Source of the DNA: an uncultured Bacilli bacterium
GTDB taxonomy: Bacteria > Bacillota_I > Bacilli_A > RF39 > UBA660
Assembly: GCA_934119965.1 (NCBI GenBank)
Contig: CAKOTA010000001.1
Location: forward strand, 62,001-126,000
Length of the DNA: 64,000 nucleotides
Reading direction: 5' to 3'
Part shown: piece after piece, positions 40,792 to 49,659 of the stretch
How positions within the stretch are numbered: position 1 is the stretch's first letter
How the letters are laid out: each line of letters opens with the position of its first letter
Made by a program: the position numbers and the translations under genes
The notes under the pieces: model-generated
Database searches by the model: none
Seen by the model: the letters and a program-made list of their open reading frames with translations, nothing else
What the model was told of the DNA's origin: nothing

Positions 40792-42573
40792 ATGATAAAG
40801 AAAATATTGTATGTTTGTACATTGTTTTTATTGGCTCCAATAATTGGAAATGCAGCTTCTACGGAAATTGTCGGAATCGAATCAATAATTAATGTAGAAA
40901 AAAATAGAACAGCTACTGTTGAAGAAAAGATAGACTTGTATATTATCGACAAAGTAAATGAGTTTGAAAAAATTCTTGATAAGAAAAATTTTGTCTATCG
41001 TAAAGATGGTACTAAAGCATACCTTGATTCTAAATTAGAAAACATTTCTTCTAAAAAATTAATAAGTACAAATTCAACTAATAAACAAGAATTTGTTAAA
41101 TTAAAACTAGATGGAGAAAAAGACACAATAGAAACAATAAATTTAAAATATAAGTATAACTTAGGAAAAGATACTTCAAAAAAATATGATGAATTTTATT
41201 ATGAAATTCTTAATAATGATAATGTTGCCTCAAATATTAGTTTTGAAATAACATTACCTAAAGATGCCAAAATTAATAAAGTAGAATTTTCTATTAATGA
41301 TAAATATAATTTATCTAAAGATGATGTAACATACACAATTGAGAATAATATTATAACGGGTTATCTAAACATTATGTTAAATGAAAATGAAAAATTTATA
41401 GTAAGAGTAGAATTACCAGACAAATATTTTTCTAATGTAAAAGATAATTTCAATTACTTATCATATTTATATTTAATATTTCCAATTATTACATTATTTG
41501 TAATTGTTACATACTGGTCTAAATATGCGAAAAAAAATAAATTCAAATGTGCAATAACAAATAAAATACCAAATAATTTTGATCCTGTTGAGGTTGCTTA
41601 TTTGTATAAAGGCCTAACCGAAGAAACTGATCTAGTTACAGATTTATTGTATTTAGCTAATAATGGCTATTTAAAAATAGAAGAAAATGAAGATGGCTAT
41701 AAACTAGGGAATGAAAATACATTTAAATTTATTAAAATAAAAGAATATGACAAGAATAATGCAATCCAAAAACTATTGTTCGAAGGAATTTTTAAAGAAA
41801 AAGAAATAGCAGAACTTAAAGATATCGAATATGGTTATAGTAGAAAAATAATTGATGCAAAAAAAATGATTGATAACAAAGATAATAAATTGAAATTATT
41901 TAATATTGATATCAACAAAATTAGAAAAATATCTTTAATGTTATTAGCAATCAGTGTTTTGATATTAAATATTGAACCAATTAAACAGTTAACAAATTCA
42001 TACCTTTTAATTCCGGTAGCTGCATTATTAATGGCAATTGGTTTAACAATTATATTTATATTAAACAATAAAGGTTTCTTCAAAAAAATACTTGGTTTTA
42101 TATTATTAATTGGTATAACAGTAATTGATGTTTATGCTTTACTTGGTCAAACTCAATTATTAATTATATTATCATTAGAATTGATATTAGTATTGATTTC
42201 AATTATTGTATATAAAAAAATACCAGACAGAACATTGTTTGGAAATAAAAAATTAGCTGAAATGAAAGCTTTTAAAATTGGATTATTGAGTATGACACCA
42301 AAACAAATAGAAGAAGAAATGAAAACGAATAACAACTATTTCTATGATATTATGCCATATGCAATTGTTTTAGGAATAGCAAATGAATGGATAATTAAAG
42401 GTAAAAATATAATAAAAGAACCACCTTATTGGCACATTACTGAAGAAAAATTTGATATAAATAGAGAAATGAGATTCTTTAAAAATGTTATATATACTAC
42501 ATCAAAAGTGATGATTAAAGCGATATATGCAAAAAAGGATTCAGGTCAAATTGAATATAAAAAATTTAAATAA
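40792..42573 (+). CDS. DUF2207 membrane protein
   Basis: A 593-residue protein. It has a signal peptide (IKKILYVCTLFLLAPIIGNAAS) and a long extracellular beta-rich region up to about 215. A membrane helix (YLYLIFPIITLFVIVTYW) precedes a cytoplasmic domain (CAITNKIPNNFDPVEVAYLYKG...DLLYLANNGYLKI), which is the typical DUF2207 central block. Two to four further helices and a soluble tail end it. Function is unknown in the family. GTG 40780 is possible, but ATG 40792 gives a proper signal peptide. It is a single-gene unit between a promoter and a terminator. Confidence 0.85.
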   Translation: MIKKILYVCTLFLLAPIIGNAASTEIVGIESIINVEKNRTATVEEKIDLYIIDKVNEFEKILDKKNFVYRKDGTKAYLDSKLENISSKKLISTNSTNKQEFVKLKLDGEKDTIETINLKYKYNLGKDTSKKYDEFYYEILNNDNVASNISFEITLPKDAKINKVEFSINDKYNLSKDDVTYTIENNIITGYLNIMLNENEKFIVRVELPDKYFSNVKDNFNYLSYLYLIFPIITLFVIVTYWSKYAKKNKFKCAITNKIPNNFDPVEVAYLYKGLTEETDLVTDLLYLANNGYLKIEENEDGYKLGNENTFKFIKIKEYDKNNAIQKLLFEGIFKEKEIAELKDIEYGYSRKIIDAKKMIDNKDNKLKLFNIDINKIRKISLMLLAISVLILNIEPIKQLTNSYLLIPVAALLMAIGLTIIFILNNKGFFKKILGFILLIGITVIDVYALLGQTQLLIILSLELILVLISIIVYKKIPDRTLFGNKKLAEMKAFKIGLLSMTPKQIEEEMKTNNNYFYDIMPYAIVLGIANEWIIKGKNIIKEPPYWHITEEKFDINREMRFFKNVIYTTSKVMIKAIYAKKDSGQIEYKKFK

Positions 42574-42602
42574 AGATTTGTTTAAAAAAACAAATCTTTT
42601 AG
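42572..42602 (+). terminator. Terminator of the DUF2207 gene
   Basis: A 12-bp stem AAAGATTTGTTT/AAACAAATCTTT (42572-42583 with 42588-42599), AAAA loop, short T tail. Confidence 0.8.
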
Positions 42603-42622
42603 TGTTTTTAACATAAAAATCC

Positions 42623-42652
42623 TTGTATTTTCATATAATATTATGCTATAAT
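42623..42652 (+). promoter_or_regulatory. rpsB-tsf promoter
   Basis: TTGTAT (42623-42628), 18 nt, TATAAT (42647-42652) preceded by TG (42644-42645). Confidence 0.65.
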
Positions 42653-42687
42653 ACTAATGGCTTTTTCAAATAAGCACATTATGAATT

Positions 42688-42718
42688 CTTATATCGGTGC
42701 TCTAAAGAGTGGTATAAG
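42688..42718 (+). promoter_or_regulatory. Structured leader hairpin upstream of rpsB
   Basis: Between promoter and rpsB, CTTATATC pairs with GGTATAAG (42688-42695 with 42711-42718, one G-U). Inside, a bulge GTG and a small CTC/GAG stem follow. The outer GAA/TTC may extend it. The shape is compatible with an S2 autoregulatory site, but this rests only on folding by eye. Confidence 0.4.
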
Positions 42719-42758
42719 TTCGAAGTAATGGAAGAAATAACAAAAGGAGGAAAGAAAA

Positions 42759-43772
42759 ATGGCAGTAGTGTCAATGAGTTATTTATTAGAAGCAGGTGTT
42801 CACTTTGGTCATCAAACTAAAAGATGGAACCCTAAAATGAAAGAATACATTTTTACATCAAGAGATGATATTTATATTATCGACTTACAAAAAACAGCAA
42901 AAATGATTGAGGAAGCTTATGCAGCTTTAAAAACTATCGTTGCTAACGGTGGTAAAGTATTATTTGTTGGAACTAGAAAACAAGCTAGTGAAGCAATAAG
43001 AGAAGAAGCATTAAGAAGTGAATCATATTATGTAGATGAAAGATGGTTAGGTGGAACATTAACTAACTTTAGAACAATTAGAAAAAGAGTTAAAAGATTA
43101 GAAGATATTGAAAGAATGGAAAAAGATGGTACATTCGATAAACTACCTAAAAAAGAAGTATTTGGTCTAAAAAAAGAATATGATAAATTAAATAAATTAT
43201 TATGTGGAATTAGAAATATGAATAAATTACCACAAGCTATATTTATAGTAGATCCTTCTAAAGAAGAAATCGCTATAAGAGAAGCAAGAAAATTAAATAT
43301 TCCAGTATTTGGTATTGTAGATACAAACTGTGATCCAGATATGGTTGATTATGTAATTCCAGGTAATGATGATGCTATTAGAGCAGTAAAATTAATAACT
43401 GGTGTTATGGCTAATGCAATCGTAGAAGCTAATGGTGGTAAATTAGTTGACTATGTTAAAGAAGAAGATTCAAAAAGTGCTGAAAGCATTATGGAAAGAG
43501 CATTAGAAACAGTTAAAAGAAAAGAAGACAGACCAAGAAGAAATTTTGATAATAAAAATAATAAAAAATCTTTCGATAAAAATGTAAAAAAAGAAAATCC
43601 TAAAAAAGAAATAGCTAAAGAAGAAGTAAAAGAAGTTAAAGTTGAAAAAAAAGAAGAAAAAGCTGATTTAACTAAATTAACAGTTTCTGAACTTCGTGAT
43701 ATGGCAAAAGCTAAAGAAATAAAAGGATACTCAACAATGAAAAAAGCAGAGCTTTTAGAAGCTTTAAAATAA
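42759..43772 (+). CDS. rpsB: 30S ribosomal protein S2 with C-terminal Rho_N/SAP-like extension
   Basis: A 337-residue protein. The first 230 residues are a standard S2: SMSYLLEAGVHFGHQTKRWNPKM, GTRKQASEAI, DERWLGGTLTNF and VDTNCDPDMVDYVIPGNDDA. A charged linker (KRKEDRPRRNF...KEEVKEVKVEKK) then leads to LTKLTVSELRDMAKAKEI with KGYSTMKKAELLEAL (about 303-336), a helix-extended-loop-helix of the Rho_N/SAP type that usually binds nucleic acid. Typical S2 is about 230-260 residues, so the extension is unusual. AAAGGAGG precedes the ATG. tsf follows. Confidence 0.96.
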   Translation: MAVVSMSYLLEAGVHFGHQTKRWNPKMKEYIFTSRDDIYIIDLQKTAKMIEEAYAALKTIVANGGKVLFVGTRKQASEAIREEALRSESYYVDERWLGGTLTNFRTIRKRVKRLEDIERMEKDGTFDKLPKKEVFGLKKEYDKLNKLLCGIRNMNKLPQAIFIVDPSKEEIAIREARKLNIPVFGIVDTNCDPDMVDYVIPGNDDAIRAVKLITGVMANAIVEANGGKLVDYVKEEDSKSAESIMERALETVKRKEDRPRRNFDNKNNKKSFDKNVKKENPKKEIAKEEVKEVKVEKKEEKADLTKLTVSELRDMAKAKEIKGYSTMKKAELLEALK

Positions 43773-43776
43773 AAAG

Positions 43777-43803
43777 AAAGATGATTATTTATTAATCATC
43801 TTT
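43777..43803 (+). terminator. Intercistronic hairpin between rpsB and tsf
   Basis: An 11-bp stem AAAGATGATTA/TAATCATCTTT (43777-43787 with 43793-43803) is followed by AACTTT, an imperfect T-run. It may act as a partial terminator that sets the S2/EF-Ts ratio, or as a stabilising hairpin. Confidence 0.6.
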
Positions 43804-43825
43804 AACTTTAAAAAGGAGGAAAATT

Positions 43826-44704
43826 ATGATAAGTGCTAGTTTAGTAAAAGAACTAAGAGAAAAAACTGGAGCTGGAATGCTAGACTGTAAAAAAGCATTA
43901 GAAGCAACAGATGCAAATATTGATGCAGCAATTGATTGGTTAAGAGAAAAAGGAATTTCAAAAGCAGCAAAAAAATCAGATAGAATTGCTGCAGAAGGTG
44001 TAGCTGAAATTAAAATAGATGGTAATGTAGCTGCAATCGTTGAAGTTAATTCTGAAACAGATTTCGTTGCTAAAAACGAAGAATTTAAATCAATGGTAGA
44101 TACAATTCTTAATACAATTTTAAGTTCAAACGCATCAACAGTAGAAGAATTATTACAAGAAAAAACAGAAGCAGGAGAAACAATAGAAAACCTAATTGTA
44201 TCAAAAACTGCAACAATTGGTGAGAAATTATCATTAAGAAGATTTGCTAAAGTAACTAAAACTGATAGTGAATCATTTGGTGAATATATTCATATGGGTG
44301 GTAAAATTGCTGTTTTAACACTTTTAGATGGTGCTAATAGCGAAGTTGCTAAAGAAGTATCAATGCATGCAGCAGCAATGAGACCAATGTATGTTAAATC
44401 TACAAATGTTCCAACAGATGTTTTAGATAAAGAAAAAGCAATAATGAGAGAACAATTAATAAATGAAGGTAAACCAGAAGATAGAATCGAAAATATCTTA
44501 GTAGGAAAAGTAAAAAAATATTATGAAGAAGTTTGCTTAGAAAACCAAATTTTCGTAAAGGCTGAAAATAAAGAAACAGTTGGTGATTTCGTTGCTAAAA
44601 ATGGAGGATCAATCATTAATATGATTCGTTTCGAAGTTGGCGAAGGAATGGAAAAAAGAGAAGAAAATTTTGCAGAAGAAGTAGCAAAACAAATAAATGG
44701 ATAA
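43826..44704 (+). CDS. tsf: Translation elongation factor Ts
   Basis: A 292-residue nucleotide-exchange factor for EF-Tu. ELREKTGAGMLDCKKAL and DAAIDWLREKGISKAAKKSDRIAAEG form the UBA-like N-terminus. VEVNSETDFVAKNEEF is the core signature that contacts EF-Tu, and MRPMYV and NPEDRIENILVGKVKKYY-like segments follow. The length is typical. AAAAAGGAGG precedes ATG 43826. In Bacillus pyrH and frr come next; here lepB and surface genes intervene before frr, and pyrH is absent. Confidence 0.97.
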   Translation: MISASLVKELREKTGAGMLDCKKALEATDANIDAAIDWLREKGISKAAKKSDRIAAEGVAEIKIDGNVAAIVEVNSETDFVAKNEEFKSMVDTILNTILSSNASTVEELLQEKTEAGETIENLIVSKTATIGEKLSLRRFAKVTKTDSESFGEYIHMGGKIAVLTLLDGANSEVAKEVSMHAAAMRPMYVKSTNVPTDVLDKEKAIMREQLINEGKPEDRIENILVGKVKKYYEEVCLENQIFVKAENKETVGDFVAKNGGSIINMIRFEVGEGMEKREENFAEEVAKQING

Positions 44705-44721
44705 GGATTTCTTATCCTTTT
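44699..44721 (+). terminator. Terminator of rpsB-tsf
   Basis: The stem GGATAAG/CTTATCC (44699-44705 with 44711-44717) with GATTT loop and TTTT tail, overlapping the tsf stop codon. Confidence 0.8.
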
Positions 44722-44743
44722 AATTTTAAAGAAAGGACAATCT

Positions 44744-45250
44744 ATGGATTTAAGAGACATAAAAGAGTTTTTAAAAGATGTATCAAAATATATTATTATA
44801 GCTTTGATTGTATTTTTAATAGTTGTTTATGTTGTTTCTTTTGAACAAGTAATCGGTCCCTCAATGGAACCAACTTTGAAAGAAGAAAACATTATAGTTG
44901 TTGATAAATTAAGTTATAAATTTCGAAAAATTAAAAGGAATGAAATAATTATATTCAAATATGATGAAAAATATTTAATAAAGAGAGTAATTGGTCTACC
45001 AGGCGAAACAATTGAATATAAAAATAATATACTATATATAGATAATGAGGCTTACGAAGAAACTTTTTTGTCAAATGTTACTACTGAAGACTATAATACT
45101 GGTCTAATTCCTAAAAACAAATATTTTGTATTAGGAGATAATCGTGAAAACTCTTTAGATGGAAATGATTTTGGTTTAATCGATGAGAAAGATATTATTG
45201 GTAAAGCTTGGTTTATAGTATGGCCGTTAGGTAAATTTAAAGGTATATAA
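44744..45250 (+). CDS. lepB: Signal peptidase I (Ser/Lys type)
   Basis: A 168-residue membrane protease. One N-terminal helix (about 15-32) precedes the catalytic motifs IGPSMEPTL (Ser40), LIKRVIGLPGE (Lys80) and VLGDNRENSLDGNDFG. It removes Sec signal peptides. It is the housekeeping type, distinct from the His-type SipW enzyme encoded near 55323. GAAAGGA precedes the ATG. It is followed after 11 nt by a small membrane protein gene, likely in the same transcript. Confidence 0.95.
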   Translation: MDLRDIKEFLKDVSKYIIIALIVFLIVVYVVSFEQVIGPSMEPTLKEENIIVVDKLSYKFRKIKRNEIIIFKYDEKYLIKRVIGLPGETIEYKNNILYIDNEAYEETFLSNVTTEDYNTGLIPKNKYFVLGDNRENSLDGNDFGLIDEKDIIGKAWFIVWPLGKFKGI

Positions 45251-45261
45251 AAGGGGGAATT

Positions 45262-45534
45262 ATGAAAAATACCAACAAAAAAAGTAAACTAATATTTAAT
45301 ATAATATTTTGGATTGTAATAATTGTTTTAGCATTTATTTGGATTACCGATTATACAAGAACAAAAGACAATAAAGAACCTAAATTTTGTTTGTCAAAAC
45401 AAACTCATAAATTTGATGATGGAAAAGTAACTGAATGTATTGGATTAGGATATAAAATCTATAAATATGATAGAAGCACAATAACAAAAGGAATTGAATT
45501 TGGACCATTTTTTATGCAAATGCGTGATAACTAA
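45262..45534 (+). CDS. Small single-pass membrane protein of unknown function
   Basis: A 90-residue protein with a membrane helix (about 11-27) and an extracellular domain, EPKFCLSKQTHKFDDGKVTECIGLGYKIYKYDRS, containing two Cys. I recall similar short proteins in other Bacilli but cannot name a family with certainty. It follows lepB with a GGGGG ribosome-binding site, and a strong terminator ends the pair. Confidence 0.6.
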   Translation: MKNTNKKSKLIFNIIFWIVIIVLAFIWITDYTRTKDNKEPKFCLSKQTHKFDDGKVTECIGLGYKIYKYDRSTITKGIEFGPFFMQMRDN

Positions 45535-45535
45535 G

Positions 45536-45557
45536 AGCACTTAAAGTGCTTTTTTTT
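45536..45557 (+). terminator. Terminator after lepB operon
   Basis: The stem AGCACT/AGTGCT (45536-45541 with 45545-45550) is followed by a run of T. Confidence 0.8.
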
Positions 45558-45591
45558 ATGTATTTACATATTATATAATCGGGAGGAAAAT

Positions 45592-48138
45592 ATGGATAAG
45601 AAAAAATTATTTGCAATCGTTCTTTTCTTTTTAATGGGATTTTTTATGTTTACCAATGCTAATCCATCAGATGGTACCAAAAAAATCAAAGAAGAACAAA
45701 TAGATGATACAAGTAGCACAAAAGAAGAATTAATAAATGATACTAAACAAAATACAGAACCAATTATAACTTTAAATGGTGGTAACATCGTCATTCGTCA
45801 ATCTAATTTTAATTATGAGGAGTTAGGAGCAACTGCAATCGATAAAGAAGACGGAAACATTTCTGATAAAATTGTCATAACAGGAAAAGTAGAAAATAAA
45901 AAAGGAATATATAATATTAATTATGATGTTACCGATAGTGAAGGATTAAAAGCAAAAACAGTAACTAGAGAAGTAGAGGTAGTTGATATAAAAGATTTAG
46001 AAGAAGCTATTAATAATGGTAAAAAAAATATAAATGAAACAACTAAAAAAGAAATTAGCAAAGAACTAAAAAACTTATTAGAAAAATTGAATGAAGCTAT
46101 TAAAGATGGAGAAAAAATAATCGAAAATAAAAATTCAAAACAAACAACAATTGATGAAAAAGAAAAAGAAATAAAGAAAATACTTGAACAAATTAATAAT
46201 TTAACATTTGAGGTTAGTTTTTATATTGATGATGAATTAGTCACTAAAACAACTGTAAAATATAATGAATCAGTATCTGATGATTTTATTAACTTAATTT
46301 CAACATCTAAAGATGGTTATACTTTTTCCGGATGGAATGGTAACTATAAAAATGTAATGAAAAATGAAAAAATTAAAGGAACAAAAACTTTAATTAACTA
46401 TGAATTAACTTATATTTTAGATAACAAAATAGTTAGTAAAACTAAATTTAATGCTGAAAACAATATTAATTTAGCTAAATATGATAAAAAGGGTTATAAT
46501 TGTTCATCTTGGTATGAAAATGATACTGAAATATTAACAACGAATAAAATTTACAGAAATATAACAGTATCAGCAACTTGTGAAGCTACTAATACTGATT
46601 ATAAAGTTATAGTAAAAAAACAAAATATAAATAATGATGATTATACATCTAATGAATATATATTAAAAGGCATAACAGACAGTAAAATTGATATTGAATC
46701 ACTAAAATCAACTTATTTAGATGAAGGATTCACATATTTTAATCATACAAAAAATAGTGAATTTGTATCAGCAACTAATCAAACTATAATTACATTGATT
46801 TATAATCGTAATTTATATGATTTATCTTATAAAAATGGCAATGAAATTATTGGGTCTACAAAATATAAATATGGTACTGAAATTAATTTAACAAAAACTG
46901 TTTCTAAAAATGGATATACTTTTACTGGATGGAATTTAAACAATGAAATTGTTACAAAAGTTACTATGAACACTAATATAGAATTAAAAGCAACATTTGA
47001 TATAATAGAATACAATATCACTTATATAAATGATGGTAATCAAGTAGAAAATAAAACTACTTATACAATTGAAGACCAATTTGATTTTATTAGTCCAACA
47101 AAAGATGGCTATAATTTTATAGGTTGGTATTATGACAATATAAAAGTTGATGGTATAAGTTTAGGAAGTGTTGGTGATTTAACCCTAACTGCTGTTTACG
47201 AAATTCAAAAATTCAATGTATCTTTCTATAACGAAAATGAACTTATTAATAATCAAAAAATAGAATATGGTAAATCAGCTATAGCACCTATAAATCCAAC
47301 AAAGGAAAATTATACTTTTATTGGTTGGGATAAAGAATTTTCAAATGTCAAAAGTGATTTAAATATCTATGCATTATATAAAGCAAATCAAATTGGAATT
47401 CAAGTTTCGTTAAAACCTAATGCCCAATTACAATTTAAAAAGAATAGTAATGTTGATCTCAAAGATTATATTGATGTATATAAGGTGTATGCTGATAACA
47501 CTAAAGAATTAACAACTGACTATACAACTAATTTATCAACTAACAAAGTTGTTGATCATAAAAAATTAATAATTACTCAAGATAAATTTACAAATGATGA
47601 ATTAGAATATAGTGTTATTAATGAAGATGCATACCAAACAAAATTTGAAATAAATTATAAACAAAACGGATATCGTGAAACTTGGAATGGATTATGTATT
47701 TCTAATTGTAGTTCAAACTTTAATACAAGTTTTGTAAAAACAGATTATTCATTATTAGAAATAATTGAACATTATGATGAATTTATCGAAATTAGTAGTG
47801 TTACTGCCTATTATGGCAATGAAAAAAAAGACTTAGCTATTAGTGATTCCGTTAGATGGACCCATCTAGGTTCAAGAAAGGGAATACTGAATGTAGTCTA
47901 TAATCCAGTTTATATAGCAACCCTTGAAGAAACATATACAGAAGAAGTTTGTAAACCTTTTAGAGGTTGTCAAAATGCTCAAAAAATAAAAAAAGTAGAT
48001 GTTATGGATGATAACAAAATAATTACAAAACTAGAAATTAAATATAATCGAAAATTTAGTAATGGAACTAAAAACTATGTTGTTGTATTTTCTCTATCTA
48101 ATGGAATATTTACAGCTATAGATGAATATGAAATATAA
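45592..48138 (+). CDS. Secreted protein with Ig-like and InlB B-type repeats
   Basis: An 848-residue exported protein. A short signal peptide (KKLFAIVLFFLMGFFMFTNA) leads to a cadherin/DUF5011-like Ig domain (EPIITLNGGNIVIRQ...GIYNINYDVTDSEG). A coiled helical segment (about 140-200) and then about five InlB B-repeat/Listeria-Bacteroides repeats follow, ending in GYTFSGWNG, GYNCSSWYE, GYTFTGWNL, GYNFIGWYY and NYTFIGWDK. A distal unknown beta region has paired Cys (LCISNCSS; CKPFRGCQN). No LPxTG anchor is seen. It is probably an adhesin or surface polymer-binding protein. TATAAT and GGGAGG lie upstream. It occupies the region where pyrH is expected. Confidence 0.82.
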   Translation: MDKKKLFAIVLFFLMGFFMFTNANPSDGTKKIKEEQIDDTSSTKEELINDTKQNTEPIITLNGGNIVIRQSNFNYEELGATAIDKEDGNISDKIVITGKVENKKGIYNINYDVTDSEGLKAKTVTREVEVVDIKDLEEAINNGKKNINETTKKEISKELKNLLEKLNEAIKDGEKIIENKNSKQTTIDEKEKEIKKILEQINNLTFEVSFYIDDELVTKTTVKYNESVSDDFINLISTSKDGYTFSGWNGNYKNVMKNEKIKGTKTLINYELTYILDNKIVSKTKFNAENNINLAKYDKKGYNCSSWYENDTEILTTNKIYRNITVSATCEATNTDYKVIVKKQNINNDDYTSNEYILKGITDSKIDIESLKSTYLDEGFTYFNHTKNSEFVSATNQTIITLIYNRNLYDLSYKNGNEIIGSTKYKYGTEINLTKTVSKNGYTFTGWNLNNEIVTKVTMNTNIELKATFDIIEYNITYINDGNQVENKTTYTIEDQFDFISPTKDGYNFIGWYYDNIKVDGISLGSVGDLTLTAVYEIQKFNVSFYNENELINNQKIEYGKSAIAPINPTKENYTFIGWDKEFSNVKSDLNIYALYKANQIGIQVSLKPNAQLQFKKNSNVDLKDYIDVYKVYADNTKELTTDYTTNLSTNKVVDHKKLIITQDKFTNDELEYSVINEDAYQTKFEINYKQNGYRETWNGLCISNCSSNFNTSFVKTDYSLLEIIEHYDEFIEISSVTAYYGNEKKDLAISDSVRWTHLGSRKGILNVVYNPVYIATLEETYTEEVCKPFRGCQNAQKIKKVDVMDDNKIITKLEIKYNRKFSNGTKNYVVVFSLSNGIFTAIDEYEI

Positions 48139-48160
48139 AGGAATTAACTATTCCTTTTTT
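48137..48160 (+). terminator. Terminator of the InlB-repeat gene
   Basis: The stem AAAGGAAT/ATTCCTTT (48137-48144 with 48150-48157) with T tail; it starts at the stop codon. Confidence 0.8.
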
Positions 48161-48199
48161 CTAAATATTGTGTTAAAATTATAATGATAGGAGATTGCA

Positions 48200-48589
48200 A
48201 TGGCATATATTAAATATAAGGAATTGACCAAATATTTTAATTTTAATAAAGAATTAGAAGTTGATAATTTACCTAGTTATATTACTGATTACTTAGCTAA
48301 TGAAGAATTAGTATATAAGGTATATAAAACTCTAAGAGATAAAGCAATTTTTACCGATAAAAGAATGATATTATTTGATGTTGATTTAACAGGCATAAAG
48401 AAAAAAATACACATTATTCCATACAAATCAATATCAAGTGGAGCTATATTATTTAAAGTTAATACTGCTGCTATCTTTTTATCATTTGATAGTGGATATC
48501 AAATGAGATTAAACTTTGTAAAATTAGATGCTGATGCTAAAACCGAATTAAGAAAATTATATTCAATGATAATGAATAGTATAATGTAG
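48200..48589 (+). CDS. Bacterial PH-domain protein
   Basis: A 129-residue cytoplasmic protein. LANEELVYKVYKTLRDKAIFTDKRMILFDVDLTG and KKIHIIPYKSISSGAI match the PF08000-type bacterial pleckstrin-homology domain, made of seven strands and a C-terminal helix (DADAKTELRKLYSMIM). Family function is unknown. ATG 48200 follows AGGAGATT. frr begins 13 nt after its stop, so they are probably co-transcribed. Confidence 0.8.
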   Translation: MAYIKYKELTKYFNFNKELEVDNLPSYITDYLANEELVYKVYKTLRDKAIFTDKRMILFDVDLTGIKKKIHIIPYKSISSGAILFKVNTAAIFLSFDSGYQMRLNFVKLDADAKTELRKLYSMIMNSIM

Positions 48590-48602
48590 GAGAGGGAAGA
48601 AT

Positions 48603-49145
48603 ATGGAAGAAATTTTATTAGAAACAGAAGAAAGAATGAATAGCGCAATTGAAAATATGGAAAAAAGATTATTAAACATTAGAGCAGGTAGAGCTAATCC
48701 AGCAATATTAGATGGTGTAATGGTGGAATATTATGGAGTACCTACACCATTAATTCAGTTAGCAACCATTTCAATACCTGAAGCTAGAATGTTACAAGTT
48801 AAACCATTTGATAGATCAAGTATTGGTGCTTTAGAAAAAGCTATATTTGAAGCTAATATTGGAATTACTCCAAATAATAATGGTGAAGTAATTATCTTAA
48901 ATATTCCAGCTTTAACAGAAGAAACAAGAAGAGAATATGTTAAACAAGCTAAAGCTATTGCTGAAGAATGTAAAATAGCTTTAAGAAATATTAGACAAGA
49001 TGCCAACAATGATATAAAAAAATTAGAAATAACTGAAGATGAAATTAAATCAGGACAAGAAGAAGTTCAAGAATTAATCAATAAATTTAATAAAATTGTT
49101 GATGAAAAATTGAAAGTTAAAGAAACAGAATTAATGACTGTATAG
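48603..49145 (+). CDS. frr: Ribosome recycling factor
   Basis: A 180-residue protein that splits post-termination ribosomes with EF-G. RMNSAIENMEKRLLNIRAGRANPAILDG and VEYYGVPTPLIQLATISIPEARML are the three-helix-bundle and domain-II signatures, and RNIRQDANNDIKKLE closes it. AGGAGAGGG precedes ATG 48603. In Bacillus frr follows pyrH and precedes uppS; neither is present here. Confidence 0.97.
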   Translation: MEEILLETEERMNSAIENMEKRLLNIRAGRANPAILDGVMVEYYGVPTPLIQLATISIPEARMLQVKPFDRSSIGALEKAIFEANIGITPNNNGEVIILNIPALTEETRREYVKQAKAIAEECKIALRNIRQDANNDIKKLEITEDEIKSGQEEVQELINKFNKIVDEKLKVKETELMTV

Positions 49146-49183
49146 TAAGGAGATTTTATAGAATAGGAGACTAAAAATTATAT

Positions 49184-49209
49184 AAAAATGATAAATTATC
49201 ATTTTTTTT
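49184..49209 (+). terminator. Terminator of frr
   Basis: The stem AAAAATGATA/TATCATTTTT (49184-49193 with 49197-49206) with T tail. An extended -10 (TGATATAAT, 49222-49230) for nusB follows. Confidence 0.75.
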
Positions 49210-49248
49210 AATAATTAAATATGATATAATTGACTAAGGTGATTTAAA

Positions 49249-49650
49249 GTGGAACAACTTAATAGAAGCGAATTAAGAAAAAAAATAATGACAATATTAT
49301 ATCAAATAAGTGTATATTCAAGTAATAATATGAAATATGATGTTAACGATGTAATAAAAGAAGTAATGGAAGTTGATAGTGAATTTGTTAAAGAAGTAGT
49401 ATATGGAGTAATAACATATGAAAAAGAAATTAATTCTTTAGCAAACAATTATTTAGATGATTGGACAATAGATCGATTAGGACATACTGATAAAGCAATA
49501 TTACAAATGGCAATATATGAACTTATGTATACAGATACACCTGATATAGTATGTATAAATGAAGCAATAGAACTTGCTAAAATATATAGTGATGACAGTG
49601 TAAGAAAAATGATAAATGGAGTATTAGATAAAATATACCATAACAAGTAG
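49249..49650 (+). CDS. nusB: Transcription antitermination factor NusB
   Basis: A 133-residue helical protein that forms the NusB-S10 complex on boxA RNA in rRNA transcription. SELRKKIMTILYQISVY, DDWTIDRLGHTDKAILQMAIYEL and INEAIELAKIYSDDS are family segments. The start is GTG 49249, preceded by AGGTGATTT. The extended -10 box TGATATAAT is at 49222-49230. xseA follows after a gap of 9 nt or less; folD, found between them in Bacillus, is missing. Confidence 0.95.
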   Translation: MEQLNRSELRKKIMTILYQISVYSSNNMKYDVNDVIKEVMEVDSEFVKEVVYGVITYEKEINSLANNYLDDWTIDRLGHTDKAILQMAIYELMYTDTPDIVCINEAIELAKIYSDDSVRKMINGVLDKIYHNK

Positions 49651-49659
49651 GTGATTAGT

